Shown here: piece after piece, positions 1 through 7,177 of the stretch
How positions within the stretch are numbered: the first letter of the stretch is position 1
How the letters are laid out: each line of letters starts with the position of its first letter
Source of the DNA: Flavobacteriales bacterium UBA1494
Lineage (GTDB): Bacteria; Bacteroidota; Bacteroidia; Flavobacteriales_E; Vicingaceae
NCBI GenBank assembly: GCA_905182175.1
Contig: CAJJAT010000029.1
Span: forward strand, 1-64,000
Reading direction: 5' to 3'
Length of the DNA stretch: 64,000 nucleotides
Position numbers and translations under genes: made by a program
Notes under the pieces: generated by a model
Told to the model about the DNA's origin: nothing
Databases searched by the model: none
Seen by the model: only the letters and a program-made list of their open reading frames with translations

Positions 1-356
1 TGAACATCGTATTTGTAGGAAGCAGAGGAAATGGATTTACAAGTGACATGTCTATTGATGACATTCGCTTAGACTTTTTGGTTGGTGTAAAAACAATCGC
101 TTCTGAGTTAGGAGGAATTTCTGTCTAGCCAAATCCATCAAATGGATTGTTCACATTGAATATCGAAACTCTTGAAAGAGAGAACTTCAATGTAACTGTA
201 AGAGATGCGCGAGGACGAAATGTATATACTGAGGACTTAAATGTGAATGGTAGATATAAGAACAACCTTGACTTTACATCTTTCACAAAAGGCATGTACT
301 TTATGATTATTCAGAGTGAAACTGGAATGAAAGTTGAAAAACTGATTATTCAATAG
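1..356 (+). pseudogene. 3' end of a secreted MAM-like/T9SS protein, interrupted by an in-frame TAG
   Basis: Frame 3 is open from the window edge and encodes the end of a MAM/jelly-roll-like domain (a stretch reading FVGSRGNGFTSDMSIDDIRL). A TAG stop follows at 126-128. The same frame continues without a shift into PNPSNGLFTLNI and a complete type A T9SS sorting domain that ends VEKLIIQ at 356. In this family the residue before PNPSNG is normally Tyr, so TAT or TAC appears to have become TAG. As written, the product would lose the signal that sends it across the outer membrane. The 5' part lies outside the window. This could be a true nonsense mutation, readthrough, or a base error. The reading frame itself is certain; the functional state is not. 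Confidence 0.8.
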
Positions 357-373
357 AAGTTTAGATTACTTTA

Positions 374-406
374 AAAAAACCTGAGTTGAAAGACTCGGGT
401 TTTTTG
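374..406 (+). terminator. Rho-independent terminator of the T9SS gene
   Basis: An inverted repeat ACCTGAGT / ACTCGGGT (one G-T wobble) with loop TGAAAG is followed by a run of T. It lies 18 bases after the stop at 356. Confidence 0.8.
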
Positions 407-889
407 TTTTTAAGAATCAGTGTTTATTGTAATAGTCGATAGAAATTTCTCAACTAGTCCGGAGATTGGAGGGTATAAAAATCTGTGATATTTTAGGGTT
501 AAATTAGGTTCCTCGTTTAACTTTGCAGCTTACCCTTTAAACTTTGAAAAAGTTGTATACTAACAAGCCTAGCAGAAAAGTCCACTGAGCTTTCATTTTT
601 TTAAATAAAGGATGAAGAGCAGGAATTATATCTTGAGAATTTATTCAGCGATTTCCATTATATTAAAGTCCTTGGAGTTCTTCTGAATCTTCTTCTTAAG
701 CGACACTAGAGAGAGTCTCGCACAGCATGAAATTTAAGGTTTTAAAGAATTATGGTTTGATCAAATCACAGTTCAAGTAAACGGAGGTTACGAGAGACTG
801 CATGAGCTAATAGGGTTTAAACCTTATAAAGTCTTTTGTCTCGTCTTTAGGATATGACCTTTTTAATGTTTCTGGAAAAAGTAAGCAAC
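407..889. other. Gene-free stretch with a possible coding remnant
   Basis: I see no intact gene here. One start-less open frame at 738-857 on the plus strand reads GFKELWFDQITVQVNGGYER and onwards for about 39 residues. It may be the tail of a decayed gene, but I do not recognise the family. A half-copy of the CACTGAGC short repeat sits at 583-590. Confidence 0.3.
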
Positions 890-895
890 AAAAAA

Positions 896-918
896 GGCAC
901 AGTGGGTTCCACTGTGCC
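896..918 (-). terminator. Terminator of the beta-oxidation operon
   Basis: A perfect 10-bp stem (GGCACAGTGG / CCACTGTGCC) with a 3-base loop is followed on the minus strand by T6. It lies 28 bases beyond the acyl-CoA dehydrogenase stop and closes the operon that starts at 6877. A weaker T-rich tail on the plus side could make it bidirectional. Confidence 0.85.
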
Positions 919-945
919 TTTCATTTTTCTAAATAGTCGTAAATA

Positions 946-2724
946 CTAGAAACAATATTTATTTTCTGCTACCATTTTTTGTGCAATAGCTTGTCTATTT
1001 TCTTTCACATTAAGTGGTCCGTGCTTTGTGAAACGCTTAATTCCCATTAGCATTCCCATTTGCTCATCTCCTGTGACAAATGAATTTACAGCATCTTTTC
1101 CATGCTTGTGCATTCTATCAGCAGCATCGTATAAATACGTTTGCATCATTTTTTCCTGAAGTTCAAAATTCAAGCCCATGCTTTTCATTTTTTCAACTCT
1201 CAACAGCATTGATTCGCAGATGTATGTTTCCATCACCATGTCCGCTATGTTCATCAATACTTCTTGTTCTTTTGCCAATGATGCGGCCAATGTTTTTGCT
1301 GCAGCTCCGGCGGTTAATAAAACTGCCTTTTTGAAGTTGCCAATTACTCTTCTTTCTGCCGCGTAATCTGCAGAATCATCAAAGTCAAAATCAGGAATTT
1401 CCATTAATTGTTCCGCTACTTTCATAGCAGGCTCCAATATGTTTAATTCACCTTTCATTGCTCTTTTCAAAATAATATCAACCGTTAGCATTCGGTTAAT
1501 CTCATTTGTTCCTTCAAAAATTCTATTAATTCTTGCATCTCTGTAAGCTCTTTCCATATCTGCTTCAGCAGAATAGCCCATACCCCCATAAATCTGAACT
1601 CCTTCATCAACAACGTAGTCTAACGTTTCGGAACCGTGAACTTTTAAGAGGGCACATTCTGCTGCATACTCTCGTAAACCTTCTAGTGTTGCTTCTTGCT
1701 TGTCCATGCCAGCTGCTTCATGCGCTTCGATGGTATCGGTAATGTTTTGGCTCAATCGGTACAAGGCTGATTCAGTAGCGAAACACTTAATAGCTTGTTC
1801 AGCTAATTTAAAGCGTATAGCGCCATACTTGGATATTGATCTACCAAATTGCTCTCTCTCGTTTGCAAATTGAATAGAACGGCTTACAGCAGCTTTAGAA
1901 GCGCCTAATGCAGCGCCTGCTAACTTTGCTCTGCCAATGTTTAGAATATTTAAGGCAATTTTAAATCCTTCTTGTCTTTTGCCGAGTAAATTATCTTTTG
2001 AAATCTTTACATCGTTAAAGAAGATTTGTCTGGTGGAAGAGCCTTTAATTCCTAATTTTTTCTCTTCAGGATTCATGGTAATACCTGCCATATCTGCGGT
2101 TAATATAAATGCAGATAGATCTTTATCATCTTCGATTTTAGCAAAAACGGTTAATACATGTGCAAAACCACCGTTGGTAATCCACATTTTTTGTCCGTTA
2201 ATAATGTAGTGCTCTCCGTCTGCGGTCGGAATGGCCTTTGTTTTTCCTGAATTTGCGTCAGATCCTGAACTTGGTTCTGTTAGGCAATAACAACCTTTCC
2301 ATTCGCCACTTGCAAGTTTTGGTATAAATTCCTGCTTTTGTGCATCGGTGCCGTAATATAGTATAGGAAGTGTTCCAATTCCTGTATGGGCAGATAGCGC
2401 TACAGCAAAGGAGTAACCTGCACCCGTAACTTCTGCTGTTAGCATGGAGGTTACAAAGTTTTTCCCAAACCCGCCCAGTTCTTCTGGTACAGAAATGCCG
2501 CAAAGACCAAGTTCTCCCGCTTTTGTCAACTTACTTGCCATGAGGCCTTCTTGCATTGCGTCAATTTCCTCTAATTCGGGGTAAATTTCTGTTTCAAGAA
2601 AATCCAGGCAACTTTGAGCAATCATATTTTGCTCTTCGTCATATTGTTCAGGAATGAAAATATCTTTTGATTCGGTTTCAGTAATGAGGAACTCTCCTCC
2701 TTTAATTGTTTTTTTATCGCTCAT
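946..2724 (-). CDS. fadE: Acyl-CoA dehydrogenase, FadE-like (592 aa)
   Basis: This is an FAD-dependent dehydrogenase for the first step of fatty acid beta-oxidation, converting acyl-CoA to trans-2-enoyl-CoA. Visible motifs are the flavin/substrate signature YCLTEPSSGSDANSGKTKA, then NGQKMWITNGG, and the C-terminal signature GGMGYSAEADMERAYRDAR followed by INRIFEGTNEI, whose Glu is the expected catalytic base. At 592 residues it is longer than the 380-residue short-chain enzymes. It matches the FadE/VLCAD-like class with an extra C-terminal helical region (about residues 450-592). It is the last gene of its operon, and its ATG lies 8 bases after the thiolase stop. Length and neighbours resemble the Bacillus fadN-fadA-fadE operon. 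Confidence 0.93.
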   Translation of the reverse strand: MSDKKTIKGGEFLITETESKDIFIPEQYDEEQNMIAQSCLDFLETEIYPELEEIDAMQEGLMASKLTKAGELGLCGISVPEELGGFGKNFVTSMLTAEVTGAGYSFAVALSAHTGIGTLPILYYGTDAQKQEFIPKLASGEWKGCYCLTEPSSGSDANSGKTKAIPTADGEHYIINGQKMWITNGGFAHVLTVFAKIEDDKDLSAFILTADMAGITMNPEEKKLGIKGSSTRQIFFNDVKISKDNLLGKRQEGFKIALNILNIGRAKLAGAALGASKAAVSRSIQFANEREQFGRSISKYGAIRFKLAEQAIKCFATESALYRLSQNITDTIEAHEAAGMDKQEATLEGLREYAAECALLKVHGSETLDYVVDEGVQIYGGMGYSAEADMERAYRDARINRIFEGTNEINRMLTVDIILKRAMKGELNILEPAMKVAEQLMEIPDFDFDDSADYAAERRVIGNFKKAVLLTAGAAAKTLAASLAKEQEVLMNIADMVMETYICESMLLRVEKMKSMGLNFELQEKMMQTYLYDAADRMHKHGKDAVNSFVTGDEQMGMLMGIKRFTKHGPLNVKENRQAIAQKMVAENKYCF

Positions 2725-2732
2725 GATTTTCT

Positions 2733-3911
2733 TTAGTATAACATTTCAAATATTCCGGCAGCGCCTTGCCCAGTTCCAACGCACATAGTAACCATACCGT
2801 ATTTTTTATTTCGTCTTTTTAGTTCATTAAAAATTTGAACAGATAGTTTTGCCCCAGTGCAACCTAACGGATGACCCAAAGAAATAGCTCCGCCATTTAC
2901 GTTCAACTTTTCGGGATCTAGATTTAATTCTCTAATTACTGCTAAAGATTGCGAAGCAAATGCCTCATTTAGCTCAATTAAGTCTATATCGCTTAACTTT
3001 AAACCTGCTTGCTTTAATGCCAGTGGAATAGCTTTTACTGGTCCAATTCCCATAATACTTGGGTCAACACCTGCGGTCGCATAAGAAACCATTCTTGCAA
3101 TTGGTTTCAAATTATGTCGTTTCACCATATCTTCAGAGGCTACCATTACAAAGGCGGCACCGTCTGAAGTTTGTGAAGAGTTACCAGCTGTAATACTTCC
3201 GCCTTGTGCAAAAACAGGTCTTAGCCTAGCCAATGCTTCAACAGATGTGCCTTTTCTAGGGCCTTCATCTTGAGAAAAAGTAAAGCTTCTCGTTTTTCGT
3301 TTTCCGTTTTCATTAACATAGACTTGTTCAACTTCGATAGGTACAATGTCATCTTTAAACGTTCCATTTTCATTCGCTTTTAACGATTTTTCGTGAGACT
3401 CAAAGGCAAATTGATCTTGGTCTTCTCTGCTGATGTTGTACTTGTTCGCCACTTCCTCAGCAGTTAATCCCATGCCCCAATAATAGCTTGGGTTCTCCTT
3501 CGCAACTTTTGCATTCGGTACAATCCTCCAGCCACCCATAGCAACGGGTGACATGGTTTCAACCCCGCCTGCAATAATCAGGTTGCCCATTCCATTTTTG
3601 ATTTTAGAATCTGCAATAGCGATGGTTTCTAATCCTGAAGAGCAATAGCGATTTACTGTCATTCCTGGAACATCAATTGAATTTAGTCCCATGAGGGAAA
3701 CTAAACGACCAATGTTTAATCCTTGTTCAGCTTCAGGTGTCGCATTTCCAACAATTACATCGTCAATTTCTTGAGGGGTAATGCTCGGATTCATTTTCAT
3801 TAAATGCTGAATTACGTTTGCCGCCAAATCATCTGGTCTGGTAAATCGAAGTGAACCTCTTCCAGATTTTCCAACTGCTGTTCTGTATCCTGCTACTATG
3901 TATGTGTCCAT
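2733..3911 (-). CDS. fadA: Acetyl-CoA acyltransferase (3-ketoacyl-CoA thiolase)
   Basis: This thiolase catalyses the last beta-oxidation step, CoA-dependent cleavage of 3-ketoacyl-CoA to acetyl-CoA and a shortened acyl-CoA. It has the nucleophilic Cys90 in NRYCSSGLETI, the NEAFASQ segment, GGAISLGHPLGCTGA carrying the active-site His, and the second catalytic Cys in MCVGTGQGAAG near the C-terminus. The 392-residue length is normal for the family. It lies between the FadN-like gene (109-base gap) and the acyl-CoA dehydrogenase (8-base gap), all in one direction. The sequence alone does not fully separate FadA from biosynthetic acetyl-CoA acetyltransferases. The operon context favours degradation. 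Confidence 0.93.
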   Translation of the reverse strand: MDTYIVAGYRTAVGKSGRGSLRFTRPDDLAANVIQHLMKMNPSITPQEIDDVIVGNATPEAEQGLNIGRLVSLMGLNSIDVPGMTVNRYCSSGLETIAIADSKIKNGMGNLIIAGGVETMSPVAMGGWRIVPNAKVAKENPSYYWGMGLTAEEVANKYNISREDQDQFAFESHEKSLKANENGTFKDDIVPIEVEQVYVNENGKRKTRSFTFSQDEGPRKGTSVEALARLRPVFAQGGSITAGNSSQTSDGAAFVMVASEDMVKRHNLKPIARMVSYATAGVDPSIMGIGPVKAIPLALKQAGLKLSDIDLIELNEAFASQSLAVIRELNLDPEKLNVNGGAISLGHPLGCTGAKLSVQIFNELKRRNKKYGMVTMCVGTGQGAAGIFEMLY

Positions 3912-4020
3912 GTTTTCTTTAATTTTTAGTTCTTAATCTAGAATTTTTAATCTGGCAGAAGTTTTTTTGTTTAAAGCAAAAAGACAATTGCCTACCGTTA
4001 ATTATTCATTGTCAATTAAT

Positions 4021-6429
4021 CTAATTCCTCAATACTTTACCTTTTGTAATCATGCTTTGTAATCGTTGAAGTGTCTTCTTTGTCATACACAATTCAACAA
4101 ATGCTTTTCGTTCTAAGTCCAACAAGTAGCGTTCTGAAACCTCTGTTATCTCAGATAAATCTCCTCCCGCTAAAACATACCCTAGTTTTTCAGATATTAA
4201 TTGATCGTGCTCTGAAATGTACTTTCCACTCTTCATGGTATTGGCTCCAACGTATACAATTCCCAATGCCTCTTGACCTAACACTTTTATATCAGTTCTT
4301 TCCATAGGTTGTGTATACCCTTTTTCGACTAATTCAAGAACCGCTTTTTTGGCTCTTGATAATTGCAATTCTCTACTGACAATCACCTCATCAATTCCTT
4401 TGCGTAAATAACCTAACTCGAAAGCTTCATGTCCACTAGTTGCAACCTGTGCTTGGCCAATGGTTAAAAAACGTTCGCGGAAAGCATTAATTCTGATGTC
4501 TCCAGGTTTTAATTCATCTGATAATCGCAGGGCAAACTCTTTTGAGCCGCCACCGCCGGGGATTACACCAACACCAAACTCAACTAAGCCCATGTATGTT
4601 TCTGCATGTGCAATTACTTTGTCAGCATGCATGGAAAGTTCGCAACCGCCACCTAGTGCCATTTGGTGTGTTGCTACAACAACTGGTACTGAGGAGTAAC
4701 GAACTCTCATCATGGTGTTTTGGAATTGCTTTATGGCGAAGTTTAATTCGTCATATTCTTGTTCCACAGCCATCATGAAAATCATTCCTACATTGGCGCC
4801 TGCAGAGAAATTCCCTCCTGTGTTATAAACGACCAATCCTTCATACTCTTTCTCGGCCAAATCAATGGCTTTGTTAATTGCAGCAACTGTTCCAGCACCA
4901 ATTGTATTCATTTTTGAGTGGAACTCAAGGTTGAGTATTCCATCTCCTAAATCAACAATAGTGGCATCTTTGTTTTTCCAAACCGTATGTTCAGCTCGTA
5001 AATTCTCTAGTATTACTAATTCTTCTGTTCCGGGAATTGCTTTGTAGCTTTTAGAAGGGATGTCGTAATATAATCGAGTTCCTTTCTCGACCTTATAGAA
5101 GCTTTCGTTTCCTGCAGCTACCATTTCTTCAACCCAAGACGCAACCGCTTTTCCGCTTTCTTTCATTTTAGTAAGTACAGTAGAAACTCCGAGTGCATCC
5201 CAGCTTTCGAATGGTCCTAATTGCCAGCCAAAACCGGCCTTTACACCATCGTCAATTCTAAACAGTTCGTCAGATATTTCAGGAATTCTAAAGGAAACAT
5301 AGCTAAATAAATCAGTAAACGTTGCTCTGTAAAAATCGCCGCCTTTGTCTTTGTGATTAAATAAAATTCTTGTTTTCTCAGCTAGGTCATCTATTTCTCT
5401 TGCTTTTCCAATGGAATCGAATTTAACTTTTTCTTGAGCTTTATATTCTAAGGTGTTTAAGTCAAGTGATAAAATTTGACTTTTACCATCATCGTCTTTA
5501 ATCTTTTTGTAAAAACCTTGTCCTGTTTTAGACCCTAGCCAGTTTTGCTCTGCCATGTGTTTTACATAGCTCGGAATTGCAAAAGCTGACTTCTTCTCGT
5601 CATTTGGGCAATTGTCTGCAACGCCGTTTGCAACATGCACTAAAGTGTCTAGTCCAACAACATCGCAAGTCCTAAAGGTAGCAGACTTTGGTCTGCCTAG
5701 AACAGGTCCTGTTAACTTGTCAACTTCTTCGACCGTTAAGCCCATTTCTTTTACCGTATGGAAAAGAGACATAATTGAGAACACTCCAATTCTGTTCGCA
5801 ATAAATGCAGGAGTATCTTTCGCTAGCACCGTTTTCTTGCCTAAATACTTTCTTCCATAATCCAGTAAAAACGCTACCAACTCAGGCTTCGTTTTCGAAC
5901 TTGGAATAATTTCGAAAAGCTCCAAATATCTTGGAGGGTTAAAAAAGTGTGTTCCTAAAAAGTTAGCCTGAAAATCTTCAGATCGACCTTCCAGCATCGA
6001 CTCAATTGGAATACCGGAAGTGTTAGAAGAAATAATTGTTCCTTCTTTTCGGTACTTCTCTACTTTTTCGAAAACTATTTTCTTAATGTCTAGTCTTTCC
6101 ACCACTACTTCAATTACCCAATCTGCACTTGCAATTTTTTCTAAATCGTCATCGAAGTTGCCCAAAGCCACTCTTTTAGCAAATGATTTGGAATAAAGGG
6201 GAGCAGGAGAGGACTTTATAGCAGCGGTAAAGGCTTCATTTACAATTCGGTTTCGAACTGCTTTATCTTCTAAGGTTAATCCTTTCGCTGTTTCTCCGTC
6301 GGTTAATTCTCTTGGAACAATGTCTAATAAAAGTACTTCCAGGCCGATGTTAGCAAAATGGCAAGCAATTCTAGAGCCCATCACTCCGGAGCCTAAAACT
6401 GCTACTTTCTTAATTCTTCGTTTACTCAT
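4021..6429 (-). CDS. fadN: 3-hydroxyacyl-CoA dehydrogenase / enoyl-CoA hydratase, FadN-like (802 aa)
   Basis: This bifunctional enzyme carries the middle steps of beta-oxidation. The N-terminus has an NAD-binding Rossmann motif (VAVLGSGVMGSRIACHFANI, residues about 9-28). 3-hydroxyacyl-CoA dehydrogenase domains fill the first half, including THFFNPPRYLELFEIIP. A crotonase domain follows in the second half, with NTGGNFSAGANVG and the oxyanion-hole region GGGCELSMHADKV and VIPGGGGSKEFALRL. Dehydrogenase-then-hydratase is the reverse of E. coli FadB and is the order found in Bacillus FadN (about 790 aa). The start is 4 bases downstream of the MarR gene, so the two are surely cotranscribed. Confidence 0.92.
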   Translation of the reverse strand: MSKRRIKKVAVLGSGVMGSRIACHFANIGLEVLLLDIVPRELTDGETAKGLTLEDKAVRNRIVNEAFTAAIKSSPAPLYSKSFAKRVALGNFDDDLEKIASADWVIEVVVERLDIKKIVFEKVEKYRKEGTIISSNTSGIPIESMLEGRSEDFQANFLGTHFFNPPRYLELFEIIPSSKTKPELVAFLLDYGRKYLGKKTVLAKDTPAFIANRIGVFSIMSLFHTVKEMGLTVEEVDKLTGPVLGRPKSATFRTCDVVGLDTLVHVANGVADNCPNDEKKSAFAIPSYVKHMAEQNWLGSKTGQGFYKKIKDDDGKSQILSLDLNTLEYKAQEKVKFDSIGKAREIDDLAEKTRILFNHKDKGGDFYRATFTDLFSYVSFRIPEISDELFRIDDGVKAGFGWQLGPFESWDALGVSTVLTKMKESGKAVASWVEEMVAAGNESFYKVEKGTRLYYDIPSKSYKAIPGTEELVILENLRAEHTVWKNKDATIVDLGDGILNLEFHSKMNTIGAGTVAAINKAIDLAEKEYEGLVVYNTGGNFSAGANVGMIFMMAVEQEYDELNFAIKQFQNTMMRVRYSSVPVVVATHQMALGGGCELSMHADKVIAHAETYMGLVEFGVGVIPGGGGSKEFALRLSDELKPGDIRINAFRERFLTIGQAQVATSGHEAFELGYLRKGIDEVIVSRELQLSRAKKAVLELVEKGYTQPMERTDIKVLGQEALGIVYVGANTMKSGKYISEHDQLISEKLGYVLAGGDLSEITEVSERYLLDLERKAFVELCMTKKTLQRLQSMITKGKVLRN

Positions 6430-6433
6430 AATG

Positions 6434-6877
6434 TTATGTGAGTTTTAAATTTTTATAATCTTCTGTAATTTTTGTAATCGAACGCATGGTTTCAAAGTAT
6501 TGTTTTAGGTCGCTTTGATCTATCCTTTCCAACATATATTCGTTGAATTCTAAAACTACGTTTCTTGCAATTTTCTTTTTTTTCAACCCTTTCTCGGTTA
6601 AATGAATTTTTACCGAGCGACCATCGTTTTCACATTTCTTTTTATAAATCAGGTTGTCGCCTTCCATTTTTTTTAGCATTCGACTTAAGCTTGTTGCTTT
6701 CATTCCCATTAATGGGGCAATCTTGGTTGCTGCAACTCCTTCGTTAGAATCAATATTTAACAAGGCATAACCTGTTGCTTGGGTCAAATCAAACTCCTGT
6801 GCAATTTGATTGTACAAGTTGGATATGGAATGCCAAAGGAATTTAATATGATAATCTACTGTTTCGGTCGGTTTCAT
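6434..6877 (-). CDS. MarR-family transcriptional regulator
   Basis: This 147-residue winged-helix protein is of typical MarR length. The helix-turn-helix region (GVAATKIAPLMGMKATSLSR) and the wing (KKCENDGRSVKIHLTEKGLK) are clear. It is the first gene of the beta-oxidation operon, only 4 bases before fadN, and a perfect palindrome overlaps its promoter. I infer that it is an autoregulated repressor of fatty acid degradation, sensing a fatty acid or acyl-CoA as MarR proteins such as aromatic-CoA and FadR-like sensors do. The ligand cannot be read from sequence. This contrasts with the TetR-type FadR that controls the similar Bacillus genes. Confidence 0.88.
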   Translation of the reverse strand: MKPTETVDYHIKFLWHSISNLYNQIAQEFDLTQATGYALLNIDSNEGVAATKIAPLMGMKATSLSRMLKKMEGDNLIYKKKCENDGRSVKIHLTEKGLKKKKIARNVVLEFNEYMLERIDQSDLKQYFETMRSITKITEDYKNLKLT

Positions 6878-6901
6878 TTTTTTGTTTGTCTAATGCTTTA
6901 T

Positions 6902-6909
6902 CAAATATA
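6902..6909 (-). promoter_or_regulatory. Putative -7 box of the marR-fadNAE operon
   Basis: On the minus strand this reads TATATTTG, an exact match to the Bacteroidota -7 consensus TAnnTTTG, 25 bases upstream of the MarR ATG. The -33 region then falls inside the palindrome at 6922-6945. Confidence 0.6.
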
Positions 6910-6921
6910 ACAAAAAAAGTC

Positions 6922-6945
6922 ATTTACTATGCATGCATAGTAAAT
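6922..6945. promoter_or_regulatory. 24-bp perfect palindrome, probable MarR operator
   Basis: The half-site ATTTACTATGCA is followed directly by its exact reverse complement, with no mismatch over 24 bases. It lies 45 bases upstream of the MarR start and covers the -33 position of the predicted promoter, as expected for a repressor dimer site. MarR proteins usually bind such palindromes in their own promoters. That this particular protein binds here is inference. Confidence 0.7.
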
Positions 6946-6952
6946 ATAGTTG

Positions 6953-6960
6953 TATATTTG
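6953..6960 (+). promoter_or_regulatory. Possible divergent -7 box facing away from the fad operon
   Basis: The plus strand reads TATATTTG, again an exact TAnnTTTG match, on the other side of the palindrome. No protein gene follows on the plus strand before the hairpin at 7006-7033. No good TTG -33 element is visible. Confidence 0.35.
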
Positions 6961-7005
6961 TCGAACAAGAGGTAGTAGACTTGTAGATTGGTTAGTAATT
7001 GAATC

Positions 7006-7033
7006 AAAAGGGAGTTCGTAAGAGCTCCCTTTT
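7006..7033 (+). terminator. Hairpin with GTAA loop, possible terminator of a short plus-strand RNA
   Basis: The stem AAAAGGGAGTTC / GAGCTCCCTTTT (12 bp, one G-T wobble) closes a GTAA tetraloop and is followed on the plus strand by GTGCTTTT. It could also act as a third minus-strand hairpin downstream of the M16 gene. Confidence 0.45.
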
Positions 7034-7065
7034 GTGCTTTTAATACCTAACGCTTAATCCGCAAA

Positions 7066-7100
7066 AAAGCCCCAACTGAATTTATTCAGCAAGGGGCTTT
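7066..7100 (-). terminator. Second terminator downstream of the M16 protease
   Basis: The outer stem AAGCCCC / GGGGCTT holds a nested CTGAA / TTCAG stem. On the minus strand it is followed by T6. It lies beyond the terminator at 7124-7155, forming a tandem pair. Confidence 0.7.
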
Positions 7101-7123
7101 ATAGTTTTAGTGCTAGAACGAAA

Positions 7124-7155
7124 AAACCCCTAGCTACCAAAATAACTAGGGGTTT
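7124..7155 (-). terminator. First terminator of the M16 protease gene
   Basis: A perfect 10-bp stem AAACCCCTAG / CTAGGGGTTT, followed by T6 on the minus strand, lies 23 bases after the stop codon at 7178. Confidence 0.85.
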
Positions 7156-7177
7156 CCAATTGGAATAATTCGGTTAC

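Noticed and set aside
1-356. Alternative genetic code or general TAG recoding
   Set aside because: TAG ends clearly intact genes here (rpsF at 15678, rplI at 16468, the universal stress protein at 42469), so it is a normal stop.
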